DNA of 64,000 nt from Papaver somniferum (lineage: Eukaryota; Streptophyta; Magnoliopsida; Ranunculales; Papaveraceae): the NCBI RefSeq assembly GCF_003573695.1, contig NW_020639929.1:387620-451619 (forward strand), read 5' to 3'. The notes under the pieces are model-generated. The model made no database searches and was not told the DNA's origin. It saw nothing but the letters and a program-made list of their open reading frames with translations. Position 1 is the first letter of the stretch; every line of letters begins with the position of its first letter. The position numbers and the translations under genes were made by a program. Of the stretch, positions 37,150 to 48,469 are shown in pieces.

Positions 37150-38114
37150 AAGTTGACTTAGTAATAGTTAACCGAACCTGGCCATATGAACACTTTATAT
37201 TAGCTATATTCATCTAACACTTCTATACTCAATATGATAATCAAATATATTTAAATGTGTTTAAGAGATTGTCCAAATGTTCTCTATCTCATAGAAATAT
37301 TTATGAATCATTTGAAACATATTCGGCTAGGTTTGTAAGTGTACAAAGTACTTATACACGAACCAATACATGAACATAATGCTATGGTTTCCAAACCGAA
37401 TTCGCATACCTTAAAGAATTAAGAATCCAGGGACTTCGGTTCGCAAACAGAGTTCACAAACGAACCTGAGTTCATTAGTACATACAATATTTATCATACA
37501 AAGTATGTGAACAAGTTGTCATACTTACCGATTTTAGAACCTAACCATTGAGTTTGAAAACTGAGTTCGCGAACTATCGTTCCGAACCTTGCCTAGTTTT
37601 TCCATTCGCAAACACTTTTCACAAACTACAGTTCCATACCTATCACAGATAAACTTGTTCGTAAACACGATTCGCAAACAAGAGTTCCGGACCTGAACTA
37701 CAACTTCACAGTTTACATAATGGGTACGCATAATATGATGTATCCAGATATTGGTAAAATTTCTAGAACTCTAGTTAATCGTTTTGAAGCATCCTTAGAA
37801 GACAACAATGGTAATCTTACACATACACTAAATTCAAGTAATTTTTAAATAATATTTGATCAATACGAAACATTCCAAGTTTACATCAAAATGATTGTCT
37901 CATACAGATCATGTAAGATCTACAAGGTAATTTTCACATGATCATTTTGACTTAATATTTAGTTTCCAACAAATGAATTGTTTACAAGTAAATTTTTCAA
38001 GTAGATGATGAAGCATTCTAAGCTTTAAACTCATATTTCGATAATATATAAACGAGATAAACTCGACTCGGAATTTAAAATGTGTATAACACAAAGTCTA
38101 TATAGCTATACGAC
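37150..38114 (-). repeat. Degenerate LTR-retroelement-like DNA, left of MITE
   Basis: Repeated words such as GTTCGCGAAC, TTCGGTTCGCAAAC and GAACCTGAGTTC resemble the non-coding parts of large copia LTRs read in antisense. No boundary found. Assignment is by word content only. Confidence 0.35.
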
Positions 38115-38117
38115 TTA

Positions 38118-38457
38118 GAACTTGTTTGTTTGCAGCTGACTCGGCGTCTGAATCTGAGTCAACCCCTGACTCGGACCGAGTCAGCAGTCAGACCGTTTGT
38201 TTTCCATTTTGAGTCAGATCTGACTCGACCTCTGACTCAGACATAACCCCTGACTCGGACTCATTTGAGTCAGGTAACAAAATACCCCTGACTCATGGGA
38301 CCAAACCACTGACTCACTTATTTCCGAGTCAGATGAGTCAGATCTGACTCAAAACAAACATATCGACTCAGATCCAGATGAGTCAGGTGATTTCACTCAG
38401 ATCCAGATGATTCAGATCCAGACGACTCAGATGAGTCAGGAGTAAACAAACATGGTG
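38118..38457. mobile_element. Harbinger/Tourist-like MITE made of GACTCAG repeats
   Basis: The ends GAACTTGTTTGTTTGCAGCT and (inverse of right end) CACCATGTTTGTTTACTCCT are inverted repeats, flanked by TTA on both sides (38115-38117 and 38458-38460), the PIF/Harbinger target. The 340-bp body is almost wholly composed of GAGTCAG / CTGACTC words in both orientations. Non-coding. Confidence 0.78.
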
Positions 38458-38460
38458 TTA

Positions 38461-39539
38461 GTCTCATTAGTAGACAAAATTGAATAAACTTCTGAGTGAT
38501 AGATAAGTTTTAGTCTCCACATACATTTTTTCGTCGAATTTTCTCCAAGCTCTTCAGTAGATATTGTTCTTCAATTGGTGAACGTCGTGAAGTCTAAAGC
38601 TCAAATGCACACTTATATTCTAATCTGAGACATAGCTATAAGTATACTAGAAATCAAGTATATAGTTTTGATCAACTAAACTTGAAAAACAAGCTTGAGA
38701 TAGCAACGCTTTCGAGTTAGACCAAGCAGTGGTCTATTAGGATCTATAAAATTATTTTCATTAGTTTTCCAATAAAGATTAACTCGAGAATAATAGTCCA
38801 TCTAGATTTCTTATTATGAAAAAGTCATATGCATCTTTTAAATGATATATGGGTCTCCATTATTAAAATCTAACGTATTGTTGGTCTTGAGGATAAGGTT
38901 ATACATGATTGTTTACTCATTGATTGAGATTAACATTTCTGAATTATTGATAGCCAACTATAATCTTTTATATTTTGGTAATACATGTCTGTTTTGAAAT
39001 GACATTCTAAAAAAGTAAAAGGTTTTATTTCCCACCAAAATGGGAAATGTAAGATTTTGTCGGTTTAGCAATAAAATATGCTTTGTGTTTTAATTATTCC
39101 GGGTTAGTTGTGATCTTAATCAGTGAGATCATGATATAAGTTATGTATTGTTTATCTTGATTTTAAGATAAGTAATGGCATGATAATTGTATTGTTTATC
39201 TTGTATTGTATGGATGTTTTCACTTATGATGGTAGGTTGATTGACACATGTCCTACCTAGTGGAAGTTTGTTTACTTTCAGTAATAGCTGAGTTTTAAAA
39301 GCTTCTATTTATACTATTCAGGAACAATCAAAGGTATGTACATAACTCATACTTCATGTCTATTATCATGTTGTGATTCCTAAGTGCCAGGATATGGGAT
39401 CCTATAGTGCGTGTTGTATTGTTTATCATGAACAGAAACAAACCATGGTTACTTGTAGCATGTTTACAGATAATAAAAAATAGTAAGTACAACTAAACAA
39501 CTGATATTCCAAAAAAAATTATTGTCGTAACATTTATTG
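38461..39539. other. Repeat-like DNA right of the MITE, no gene recognised
   Basis: Likely the same LTR-derived sequence that the MITE interrupted, but I could not fix its end. No coding similarity. Confidence 0.35.
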
Positions 39540-40025
39540 TAATACCTTTTGTAAGCAAATTGGTTGTAATACTACCATAAGGGATGCAGGGAAATCGATT
39601 ATAGTACATTTATTTATAGAATCTGTACTTTTAGAGATTATAAATAACAATCTTCTTTGATCAGTTTTCTTACACAAAATTCAAAATAACTTAGCTATGG
39701 GTACAAAAAGATTAATTTCCATTACTTTTTATAAAAAAAATTGTTAGCAATTGCATCAATTGACGTTAGTTCTTATTGCTCTAAAAGACAGAGAGGTTTT
39801 TTTATGTATACTCCCTTTGTACCTCTTTGTATAAATTGCTCATACGTATTAATCCTCTCAAGTTTTATAACGATTATTCCATTCCCATGTTTATATTGTG
39901 TACATGGGTAAGCTTCCAACTGATGGTAAATATACCTCAATGTCTCACCGCCAAAATAATCCTCAAGGAGTTATCAAGGAAAAGTACAAACTAATATTTA
40001 TAATCAAGATTAGAATATATAATAT
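39540..40025 (+). repeat. Direct duplication, copy 1 (with 41495-42010)
   Basis: Shares TTGGTTGTAATACTACCATAAG, ATTATAAATAACAAT, TTTGTATAAATTGCT.ATACGTATTAATC and GGGT.AG.TTCCAACTGATGGT with 41495-42010. The duplicated unit spans a promoter-like region and the first exon of a subtilase. Confidence 0.8.
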
Positions 40026-40800
40026 TTTCTTGATTTTATCCTGCATGAATTTAGATATTAGTTCTATTTAATCGGAGAAAAAAAACAAAGATTTCTAGGT
40101 ATTTATCATAAGAGGCATTTCTCTTTTATTGATTTGCAGTTCAGTACATGACATATTAGTTCACAGTCACAAAAAGAGTTTTAATGGATTTTCCGCAAAA
40201 CTCACCGGAAAAAAAGTATAAAATCTCTCTGGTAATTCGCTTGTAACTTTGTTGATATAGTTCACATGATATCATGAAAGCATAGACCGGTGTGGTACTC
40301 ATAATCCATCAACTGCAGCTGGCAACATGGTTAAGGGGGAGAGCTTCTTTGAAGTTGCAAAGGATAACGCAAGGGAGCAGTTTCCTCGGCCATAGTTGCC
40401 GCATACAAAGACTGTAAGCGGATGGTTGTCCGAATGATGGAATCTTGGTTGGGTTTTATGACGCAATTGCTGATGGAGTTGACATTCTTTCAATCTCGTT
40501 GGGTAACACTAACCCACTTACCTTTGAGCAAGATCCTGCGGCCATCGGTTCTTTTCATGCTTAAAAAAAACATTTTAAGAGATTAGTGGAGCTTGTTGTT
40601 TTGATGCTTTTCTTCTTGAAGAAGGTATTACGTCTAGGTGCTCACACCCGCTCATTCTTACGTCTTGCTGGTAACAATGGATATTCTCCAAAAGACGGCG
40701 GTCAGTAATGCGCCTTGGTTGTTAACCGTGGTGTCAAGTAATACCCATCGAGGGTTATCAACAAAATTATTTTAGCAAATGGAAAGACTATCCAGGTGAT
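39697..40800 (+). pseudogene. Subtilisin-like protease (cucumisin type) pseudogene
   Basis: Plant subtilases are secreted serine proteases. An ATG at 39697 begins a region aligned to the signal peptide of the duplicate. At 39889-39981 the frame reads VYIVYMGKLPTDG, the start of the inhibitor I9 propeptide. From about 40311 to 40795 another block reads [33 protein letters not shown], then NNGYSPKTAVSNAPW. That is the region just after the catalytic His up to and beyond the oxyanion Asn. The catalytic Asp segment and the catalytic Ser half are missing, and stops and frame changes occur (for example TAA after GSFHA). A broken remnant. Confidence 0.85.
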
Positions 40801-41494
40801 TTTATTACAACGTGGAAATTTTTTATTCTTTCTTACTTTGACTGATATGTCAAGCGTACGATCGAATGAAACAGTGCCTTGAAGTGAACAGTTTCAATTT
40901 GAATAGGACTGCATTCCCGCCCGGTATGGAGATAATTTTAAAAAGATAAATTACTAATTTAGAGAATACATTACTAGTTTAGAAAATAGTTTTAATATTT
41001 TGAATAATTTTACTAGTTTGATATAATGCACCCAAAAGGCTCATGCATTTTGACTAATTCGTTGTAGTATAGTAATGTGACTCTAGATATTTTGGCTCAG
41101 GCATTAACCAATACATTGTAGTATAGTAATGTGACACTGGATATTTTGAGTGCATTATGAAATATTATTAACAAAATATATCTTGATTTGAAATTAAAAG
41201 AATACTAAACCAATATTAAGAAAATGTGATATTTGTGACCGTTTTTTTTTTGTTACACTTATTAGTTTAATATTTTGAACCTATTAATGCTTAAAAAGTA
41301 CTTTTGAAATCTATTATACTATGATATTATTGAATTATATTTTAGCATTAAGGTCTAATCGGGACTAATTATTTTTTTATTATTTTAACGAAAATTTTAT
41401 ATTGCTCTAGAAAATGGTCAGCACAATGTGTACATGAGATTTTTGGCACAGAGGATCCAAACCCCAACAAGCATAAATTGGATGACAATAATTA

Positions 41495-42010
41495 AGTTTA
41501 TTGTAATACCTTCGATAAGAAGATTGGTTGTAATACTACCATAAGTGATGAAATTTTAAAGGAAAATCTTTTAATATGTTTTTGTACAGAATTTTTCCTT
41601 TCAAAGCCAATTTTCATTATAAATAACAATATTCTTTAATCATTTTTCTTGTACAACATTCAAAATCACTTAACTATAGGTATGAAGATGTTACTTTTTA
41701 ATAATCTCTTGATATTTTTCTTAGAAATTGCATCCATTAATGTTATTTGACATGCTCAAAATAAAGACATTTGTTTAGGTATACCCCCTTCATATCTTTG
41801 TATAAATTGCTTATACGTATTAATCGCTTATACGTATTAATCGCATCAACAGTTTTATCACAATGACGTCATGCCCGAGAATATATCGGGTACATGGGTG
41901 AGATTCCAACTGATGGTGAATATACCCTAATGTTTCACCACCAAAATATTCTTCCAAAAATTTTCGTGGGAGGGTATGCAAACTAACATTCATACTATAA
42001 TCTTTTAGTA
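41495..42010 (+). repeat. Direct duplication, copy 2 (with 39540-40025)
   Basis: Second copy of the subtilase 5' unit, about 1.95 kb downstream of the first in the same orientation. An internal short repeat (CTTATACGTATTAATCG twice near 41811-41845) distinguishes it. Confidence 0.8.
41682..41975 (+). pseudogene. Second subtilase remnant, 5' end only
   Basis: An ATG at 41682 opens MKMLLFNNLLIFFLEIASIN, a hydrophobic signal-peptide-like start, then a stop. The propeptide start follows in another frame at 41879-41975 (EYIGYMGEIPTDGEYTL and HHQNIL). Downstream protease domains are absent. Together with 39697-40800 it indicates an old tandem subtilase pair. Confidence 0.75.
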
Positions 42011-42169
42011 TCAACTTACCATAGGTATACTTTGTGTAATCTTACGGAAACAATAACTGCCAAAAGAATATTCCAACAAGATATTAAGTTGGTTATATGT
42101 TAGGCACTGAACCAACAGTTTAACTATAAAAACAAGCAATATAATGCGTAAGTGAACTAAATAACACGA

Positions 42170-43500
42170 CATATAAGATTTTTTTGACGAGGAAAACTAC
42201 AAGTCAAAAAAGAAACGGGACCTAGTCTAGTTTTCAGTACTCTTACAATATGTAATACAAAACGGCTACCGCAACTTCGTATAGACTTTCAACTCCTTTG
42301 GATTGTAACCCGAAACAATGTTGGACTAACATGTTCCAGTAACCGCCTCACTATGTATTTCCCAAATCCGACAATGGCTAGAGATAAAGTTGAGTGTAAA
42401 TGATCTCTCATTTAATCAATATAAACTCCTTTGGTCAAAGATCGTATCGATACAAGTACAAACCTATTTCAGTTAGCAAGCTCTAGTAAATAAATTCTAT
42501 GGGTAAAAGCAACAAACTGGTTTGGATGATATTTTCACAAGTTTAATGTTTACCGAAATAAATTGTTTATTAGATCCCATAGAATCAAGTGTGCACAAAA
42601 TATCAGAAAGATCGGTACCAAAAATAAATCGTCTAGTCTTCAATCCTCAAAGTAACCACCCCACAACAAACAACTCGATTCCTACTAATGATCAATACAC
42701 ATAACTGAGTATGTTAACTTTGATTGATCAAAAGTTTTATCTTCAGATCTCGAATCACTAGATTTAAAATAGTCGATCCTCAAACAAACTTGAGTGGCTT
42801 ATATCAGAAGAGCAGGACCATGTAATAAACACGTTTGATCTATTAAGGATAACCATACTAATAGTAAATCAAAAATCAATTAATCGAAAACTAACATAAT
42901 AATCCGATTTAGTTTTCCACCTATGGTATGATCAAAATCTTCTTAATCCAAGTGAAGACTTTAGACGTAGGCCACACAAGAGATTTCACATAATTAGATT
43001 ACTCGATCCTCTTCCAACGAGTGGCCTTCGCACACATCACTTAAGTTTGTGTGTGAAGGGATGAGTTTGTAAGATTACAACCTCCACTAGTTAAAGTGTT
43101 ATGACCAAGTCTTGTTTGGACAACAAGTACCTATCAAATCGGTAAATCCTCAAGATACGCAATAAAAGTATGTTTTCGGTCGTTTTGACAAATTCCAATT
43201 GTAATCCAACAAACATACCGAAATCACTCTTAGTTAACAACTAATATAACTAGCATATCGATTTAAACAAGACCCCAACCTATTAGCTTATTCATATATA
43301 CATATGCAAAAAATTAGGTTCAGTGATCCAATATTAGATCAATCTGATACTCCAGGGCTCTGTTTGTGTCCCTTTTTCTTCTTATTCTTCAAGAAAACGT
43401 TTCGATCTTTGTGGTGTAGACTGTGGACTGGGTGTAAATCTCAAAAGAAGAAGAACAACAACTATTAACAACGAATCATTTTCATCAGCATCATCATCTA
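42170..43500 (-). repeat. Copia LTR-like sequence in antisense
   Basis: GACGAGGAAAACTACAAGTC and GGGACCTAGTCTAG near 42190-42230 correspond to the reverse complement of the copia LTR segment at 52900-52975 (CTGGACTAGGTCC and GTTTCCTCGTTAAC). It is a divergent member of the same LTR family. The boundaries were not determined. No gene seen. Confidence 0.5.
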
Positions 43501-45146
43501 AACAAACCCTAACTTATTCTGTTATTCACTATTAAGTGCATATTTTGCATATATTTAGTGTCGAAACCATGCTAGTATTTGCTATATTTTCTTGCGAATT
43601 ATTGCATATTACTCTTTTTTTCTCTTATTTATGTTTTGATAGGTGAATCATCTAAAAGAAGCGAATCGGCACTTAATTGTGCAATAACAGAAGTTATCCG
43701 CAAGCGTAAAAGGGTAAAAGACTAAGTGGAACACGTTCAAATCTAGGATTGATTGGTATCATCTCGAAGAGGGAAAAAAGACGAAGCAAATGGCGAAAGA
43801 ATGAGCTCATTTCGACATCATATGAAGAAGATTTAGATGAAATAAGCAATTAGGCTTGTCAGTTCCCCAGAACTGACAGCTTATCAAGAATGAAGTAGGA
43901 ATTGTTAAAGGCACCTGTAGGGTTTGTACATGGCACACCACCTTCTTCTTCAACACGTTTCACGACCAGCAGAAATAGAGAAGGACTCGACTCTGAAGTG
44001 GGTTCTATGTTGGAGAGTTTTGATACGAATCGAGTTTGGCAGTGCTGGGTAGTTGAGGAACATGATATGATGTTGGAGATAATGGGACAACTCGAGTTTT
44101 CCTCTGAGTTCGATCAATGGAAGGAAACAGGGAAGAACGCGGGGATCTGTTGATGGGTTCTGCCATGGTTGGCAGTAATGATGATGCTCGGTAATGAAGA
44201 ATTGGAGTTCGAGTTCAGCTGAGGAGATGTGTTAGAATAGAAGTTACTTCCCTGATAGAAGATGAATGAAGTTGGTTGCGAAACAGAAGATCATGGTAAT
44301 TGCTAGGATGACTTAAGTGCAATGAAAACATCATGGCAGTTATGGAGTTTGTGATACAAACAAGACAGGGAAGAATATTTGCTGGAGATGGTGATAATCA
44401 GTCTTGATGGCAGCTGTTAGAGCATTGCTCGGTTGAACCCACCAAGCATTGGTATGTCAAGTTTGGTTGTCATATTTTAGTGAAACAAAACTCATGTTAA
44501 TAGTCGCTTGATTATGTACTAGAGTTAAACTTCGTATAGGTTAGCTTGAAAGCATTAGGATATGAGACATTACAAGTACTGCGAAGTCTTGAAGATGTGA
44601 AGAAGCAAGGAGCTACAACGACAACAATCATCCTTCCACTTGAGGTTAGTGATATTTGACTTGAACTGTTTCATTCCCTAATGTATCTTTCAAGTCGTGC
44701 ATACTGAAAACATAACTGCGAAGCATATATGAACTCTAGATAGACATAGTATTAAGGAATACAGTACGAGGTTTATTGCTTAACCATTAAACTTTGTAGA
44801 TAAGACATCTCCATAATCATTTGAATGCTATTTTGATTATGTATGGGTATGAGGTGAGGATTTCATCCTAGGGAACAATGTTTACATGTGTTCTAAGGAA
44901 GTAAGTTCATAAACTTGTTTGTGAACCGAAAAGGAAATTGCCATGAGTTATTGGTTTTGTTATTCATTGCATATCTTATGAACAACCAATATGTGTGATA
45001 GAGTATAACCGCTCACAACTTGTTGTGTTCTTGGTAGAACTATTCACAAAGTCCTGACTTTTGTATTGGTATAACTTTTATTAGTAAAACCAATCTTAAG
45101 TAATCACCTGGGGTATGATCGGATTATGTCTGCCTTGGGGTAAGGG

Positions 45147-45330
45147 AACCGATCCTAGTAAGGGAAAGGGAACCGATCCTTGTAAGGGGTGCAGTACATC
45201 AAGGGGAACCGATCCTTGTATGGGGTGCAACAAGGTTTATAGCAGAAAGGGGAACCGATCCTATATACATGTGCAACACATATAAGTTAGATACCATATA
45301 TATGTGGAGAACCGATCCTAGTACCTAGTC
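45147..45330 (+). repeat. Five GGAACCGATCCTA motifs within the copia LTR
   Basis: Copies near 45147, 45168, 45199, 45251 and 45308 (the last as AGAACCGATCCTAG), several followed by GGGGTGCA.CA words. They lie upstream of the LTR TATA-like box, where LTR enhancer repeats are usually found. Confidence 0.7.
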
Positions 45331-47971
45331 ATCCAAATCTTTGGGAAGCTAGTGTGACTATGCGTAGTACTCACATGGAGGTAGAACCGAAACTTGTTTT
45401 GGTAGAAACGTAAACCCATGATTGAATGTTGGTTTGATCAATCACATAGTTCTTGAAAGTCAGATGAACCAATTCTAAACTTGTTTGGAAGTGTGGCAAA
45501 TCGGTTTCAAGGTTGTAAGTGTGAAAGAGAACTTACAAAGTAAAGATGTCGACAAACTTTGAACACATGCTGTGAATGTTTATTTCTATAATTGTTCAAA
45601 AATATTCCTTAACGGCTAACCAGGATCGAAACATAAGTAAGTTAAGAATATTTTAATTAAGGTTATTAATTTATCTTTGTAGGGAAATTACAGAATTAGT
45701 AATGTGAATTTACTAATTAGATATTCCGAGAGATTTCGATTGTTATTTTTGGACAGAGCATTTCCAGGAATTATGAAAACCAAATTTGTGCATTTATGAA
45801 TATCTTGAGAATATTTTCGGTTTTGGAAATTCCTTGGTGTCCAAACTTCCTTGTCTATAAATACACGAAGTTTTCCTTTCTAGCAAACTAATCCTTCGTA
45901 ACAACAGACTTCCTCTTTTGTCTTTTTTAATGGTGTAGCCGCCTGTCGGAGAGGAGAGTAATCTAATTAGATAATTGTGGTTTATCTTTGTTTTCGACTG
46001 ATTTGATTGACTAACGGTGGTTGAAATCTAATTGCACCTAGTTTGTTTATTCTTGAGAATCTTCTCTTCTGATATAAGATGCACTCAAACTAGTTCAGAG
46101 TTTCAATAGGGATCTTTAGACTGTTGTTAGTTCTAAAGACGATCTTGTGATAATCCATTGTTAACAGACTCCGTTCTGTGTAATTGTGTGCAGGTGTTTA
46201 TTGAAGATTTAAGAAGATTTGAAGACAAAGAAGATATTGAAGATCTGACTTGGGTTTTATAATCTTTGGTGTGCACAATACTTGTTTAGGTAAAAATGGA
46301 TCCAATTAATAATCGGTTTATCCTTGTGGTAGATTGGATTGATTAATTGAGTAGATCGGCATCAACACGGTTCTTCGGATTAAAGGTGTTGTTGGCTTAA
46401 TCTTAATCGATTACCTTTGGGTGATTGAACATAAGATAGATCTAGACCTGACGAAGGAGTTTATGTTGAGATAAACGGAAGAGCCTTTGTCCGTCTCATA
46501 TCACTTGGTTGAATAGAGTTGATACCAAACAGATTTCTTGTTCCGTTACTGTTTGGAATACGAACCAAAGGGATTGTTCCAAGTACGTGACTTATTCATA
46601 AGTCGGAGGCGTGGGAATACAGATGGAACTAGGTAACACTAGTGGAAAACAGAAGTTTCGCGACCGTTAGGACAAGTCATATATACGAGTTATACGACTA
46701 GTTTTACCGTCTCTGTTGGGGTCTCTGATAAAGCGTCTCTGTTTGGTACGACCCAAAGCCGTGGGTCTCAGAATAACGACCGATTTTAAGGGTGGCGAGG
46801 TACAGACCCTTAATCGTGGGTCTCAGATTTAAATTATTATATTAAAGAAAAATATAGATTCAGATTTGCTGAAATGCCTGAATGGCTAAATCTGAAATAA
46901 TCTGACTGCATCAAAGTCAAGTCAAGTCAAATTGAACTCAAGTCAAAGTCAAGTCAAATCAAATGGAAGTCAACGTCAAGTCAAATGGAACTCAAAATCA
47001 AGTCAAATGAAACCCAAACTTAAAATTCAAATTTAAACTCAAATTTGAGAATTCCACGTACATTCATTTTATCTATTGGGTTTAAAATTACACAAAAAAA
47101 ATGAAATTCTGGTTCAAGACAATACATGTCCAAACTAGCTAGCTAGTAATTAAGTTCTAACAACAAGATGCTAATAGACAATAAGCTAAAAAAAACATGT
47201 TAAACAACAAAACGATTAGCTCCTCCGATGAAGATGAACTTAGCCAATACTTCATAAATAATATCAAGTAGAGCATCCATGTGTTGTGTGTCCCTGGTTC
47301 ACATACGACAAAGAACTTCGTTCCTGCAAAGCAAATCAACAACAACACAATGACTTCGTTCAGTTCAAATTAAACTCAACTGTTGTCATAAAATGGATAA
47401 GAAAGCCAAACCTAGTAGAAAATGGCATGATGGGGAGTTCTAGTTAATTTCGTTGAAGACGAACCTAGATGCTTTTATCTTCAATTGATAACTCTCTCTC
47501 ACCGATCTTTTGAATACAGTAGTTTGCCTCTCATCTAACAACCTGGGCTGTGATGTTTTGACAATTGCATATTGTATTGATATTAGCAAACTGAACTTGG
47601 AAGAATGAATAAAGTTCAAAGAATCATGTGTCGTTACCTTGTCTTCTTATGTGCTGGCATCTATATCAATTGTATAAACTTAATTCTCATGAAATTCCGT
47701 ATCATCGACTCTGGTATCAGGACGCCTGGAACACTTCTTGAGTTGATAGATGAGCACACCTTCGACAATTTTGCAGCAACAACCTTTTGAATATCTTCAG
47801 TTACTTCTTTATTCTGCCACAACATTCAGAAATTATATATCAATAATGTGACAAGCTGCAAACCCCGTGTCTGTCAAGGCATAGAGATAGAGCGAGAGCA
47901 TTTAAATTATCTAATTAATAAGAAACACTTACCCTAGTGTCACTCTCTAGAGCGGCTTTAACTGCACTAAT

Positions 47972-47989
47972 CCCCCCCCCCCCCCCCCC
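47972..47989 (+). repeat. Run of 18 C
   Basis: Uninterrupted C18 within CACTA element 1. Such runs are rare in plant DNA and are prone to slippage and assembly error. A second run of 11 C followed by TCCCC lies at 15670-15685. Confidence 0.85.
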
Positions 47990-48469
47990 GTACATGTATC
48001 AAGAATCAGTCGAGAGTATAAGAGTCACTACACATAAACATTGGAAGATCCAGTTTTCATTAAAGTCAAATGACACCCAAACTCAAAATGAAATGAAACT
48101 TCAAATTTAACTCAAATTTAAAGTACTTAAACTAAGAATTCATTCATTTTATCCATTAGGTTTAAAATTACACAAGAAAGGATGAAATTCTGAGTTCTGA
48201 ACAACAAAATGATGAACTAATAGACATTTGATTAAACAACAAATTGGAGATCTCAAGCTTCTGCACATAAAACTAGCCAGTTCATTATTTAAAGATACTT
48301 GTATACAGAGAAATACACCTGTAAGATAAGTCAATAACCAAAATGCAATGCAATATCAATTTTTAAAAAGTAACATGCAACTGGTGGGAAGTTATGTGAA
48401 TGGTTTAAAAGCATGAACTTTATAGACTACAGAGAAAAGCATTTGTATACTCGGTCTTTTCTCTGCATG

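Noticed and set aside
43902..44153. 83-codon open frame as a gene
   Set aside because: It lies inside the long LTR, has no motif and no homologous frame in the other LTR copy that I could see.
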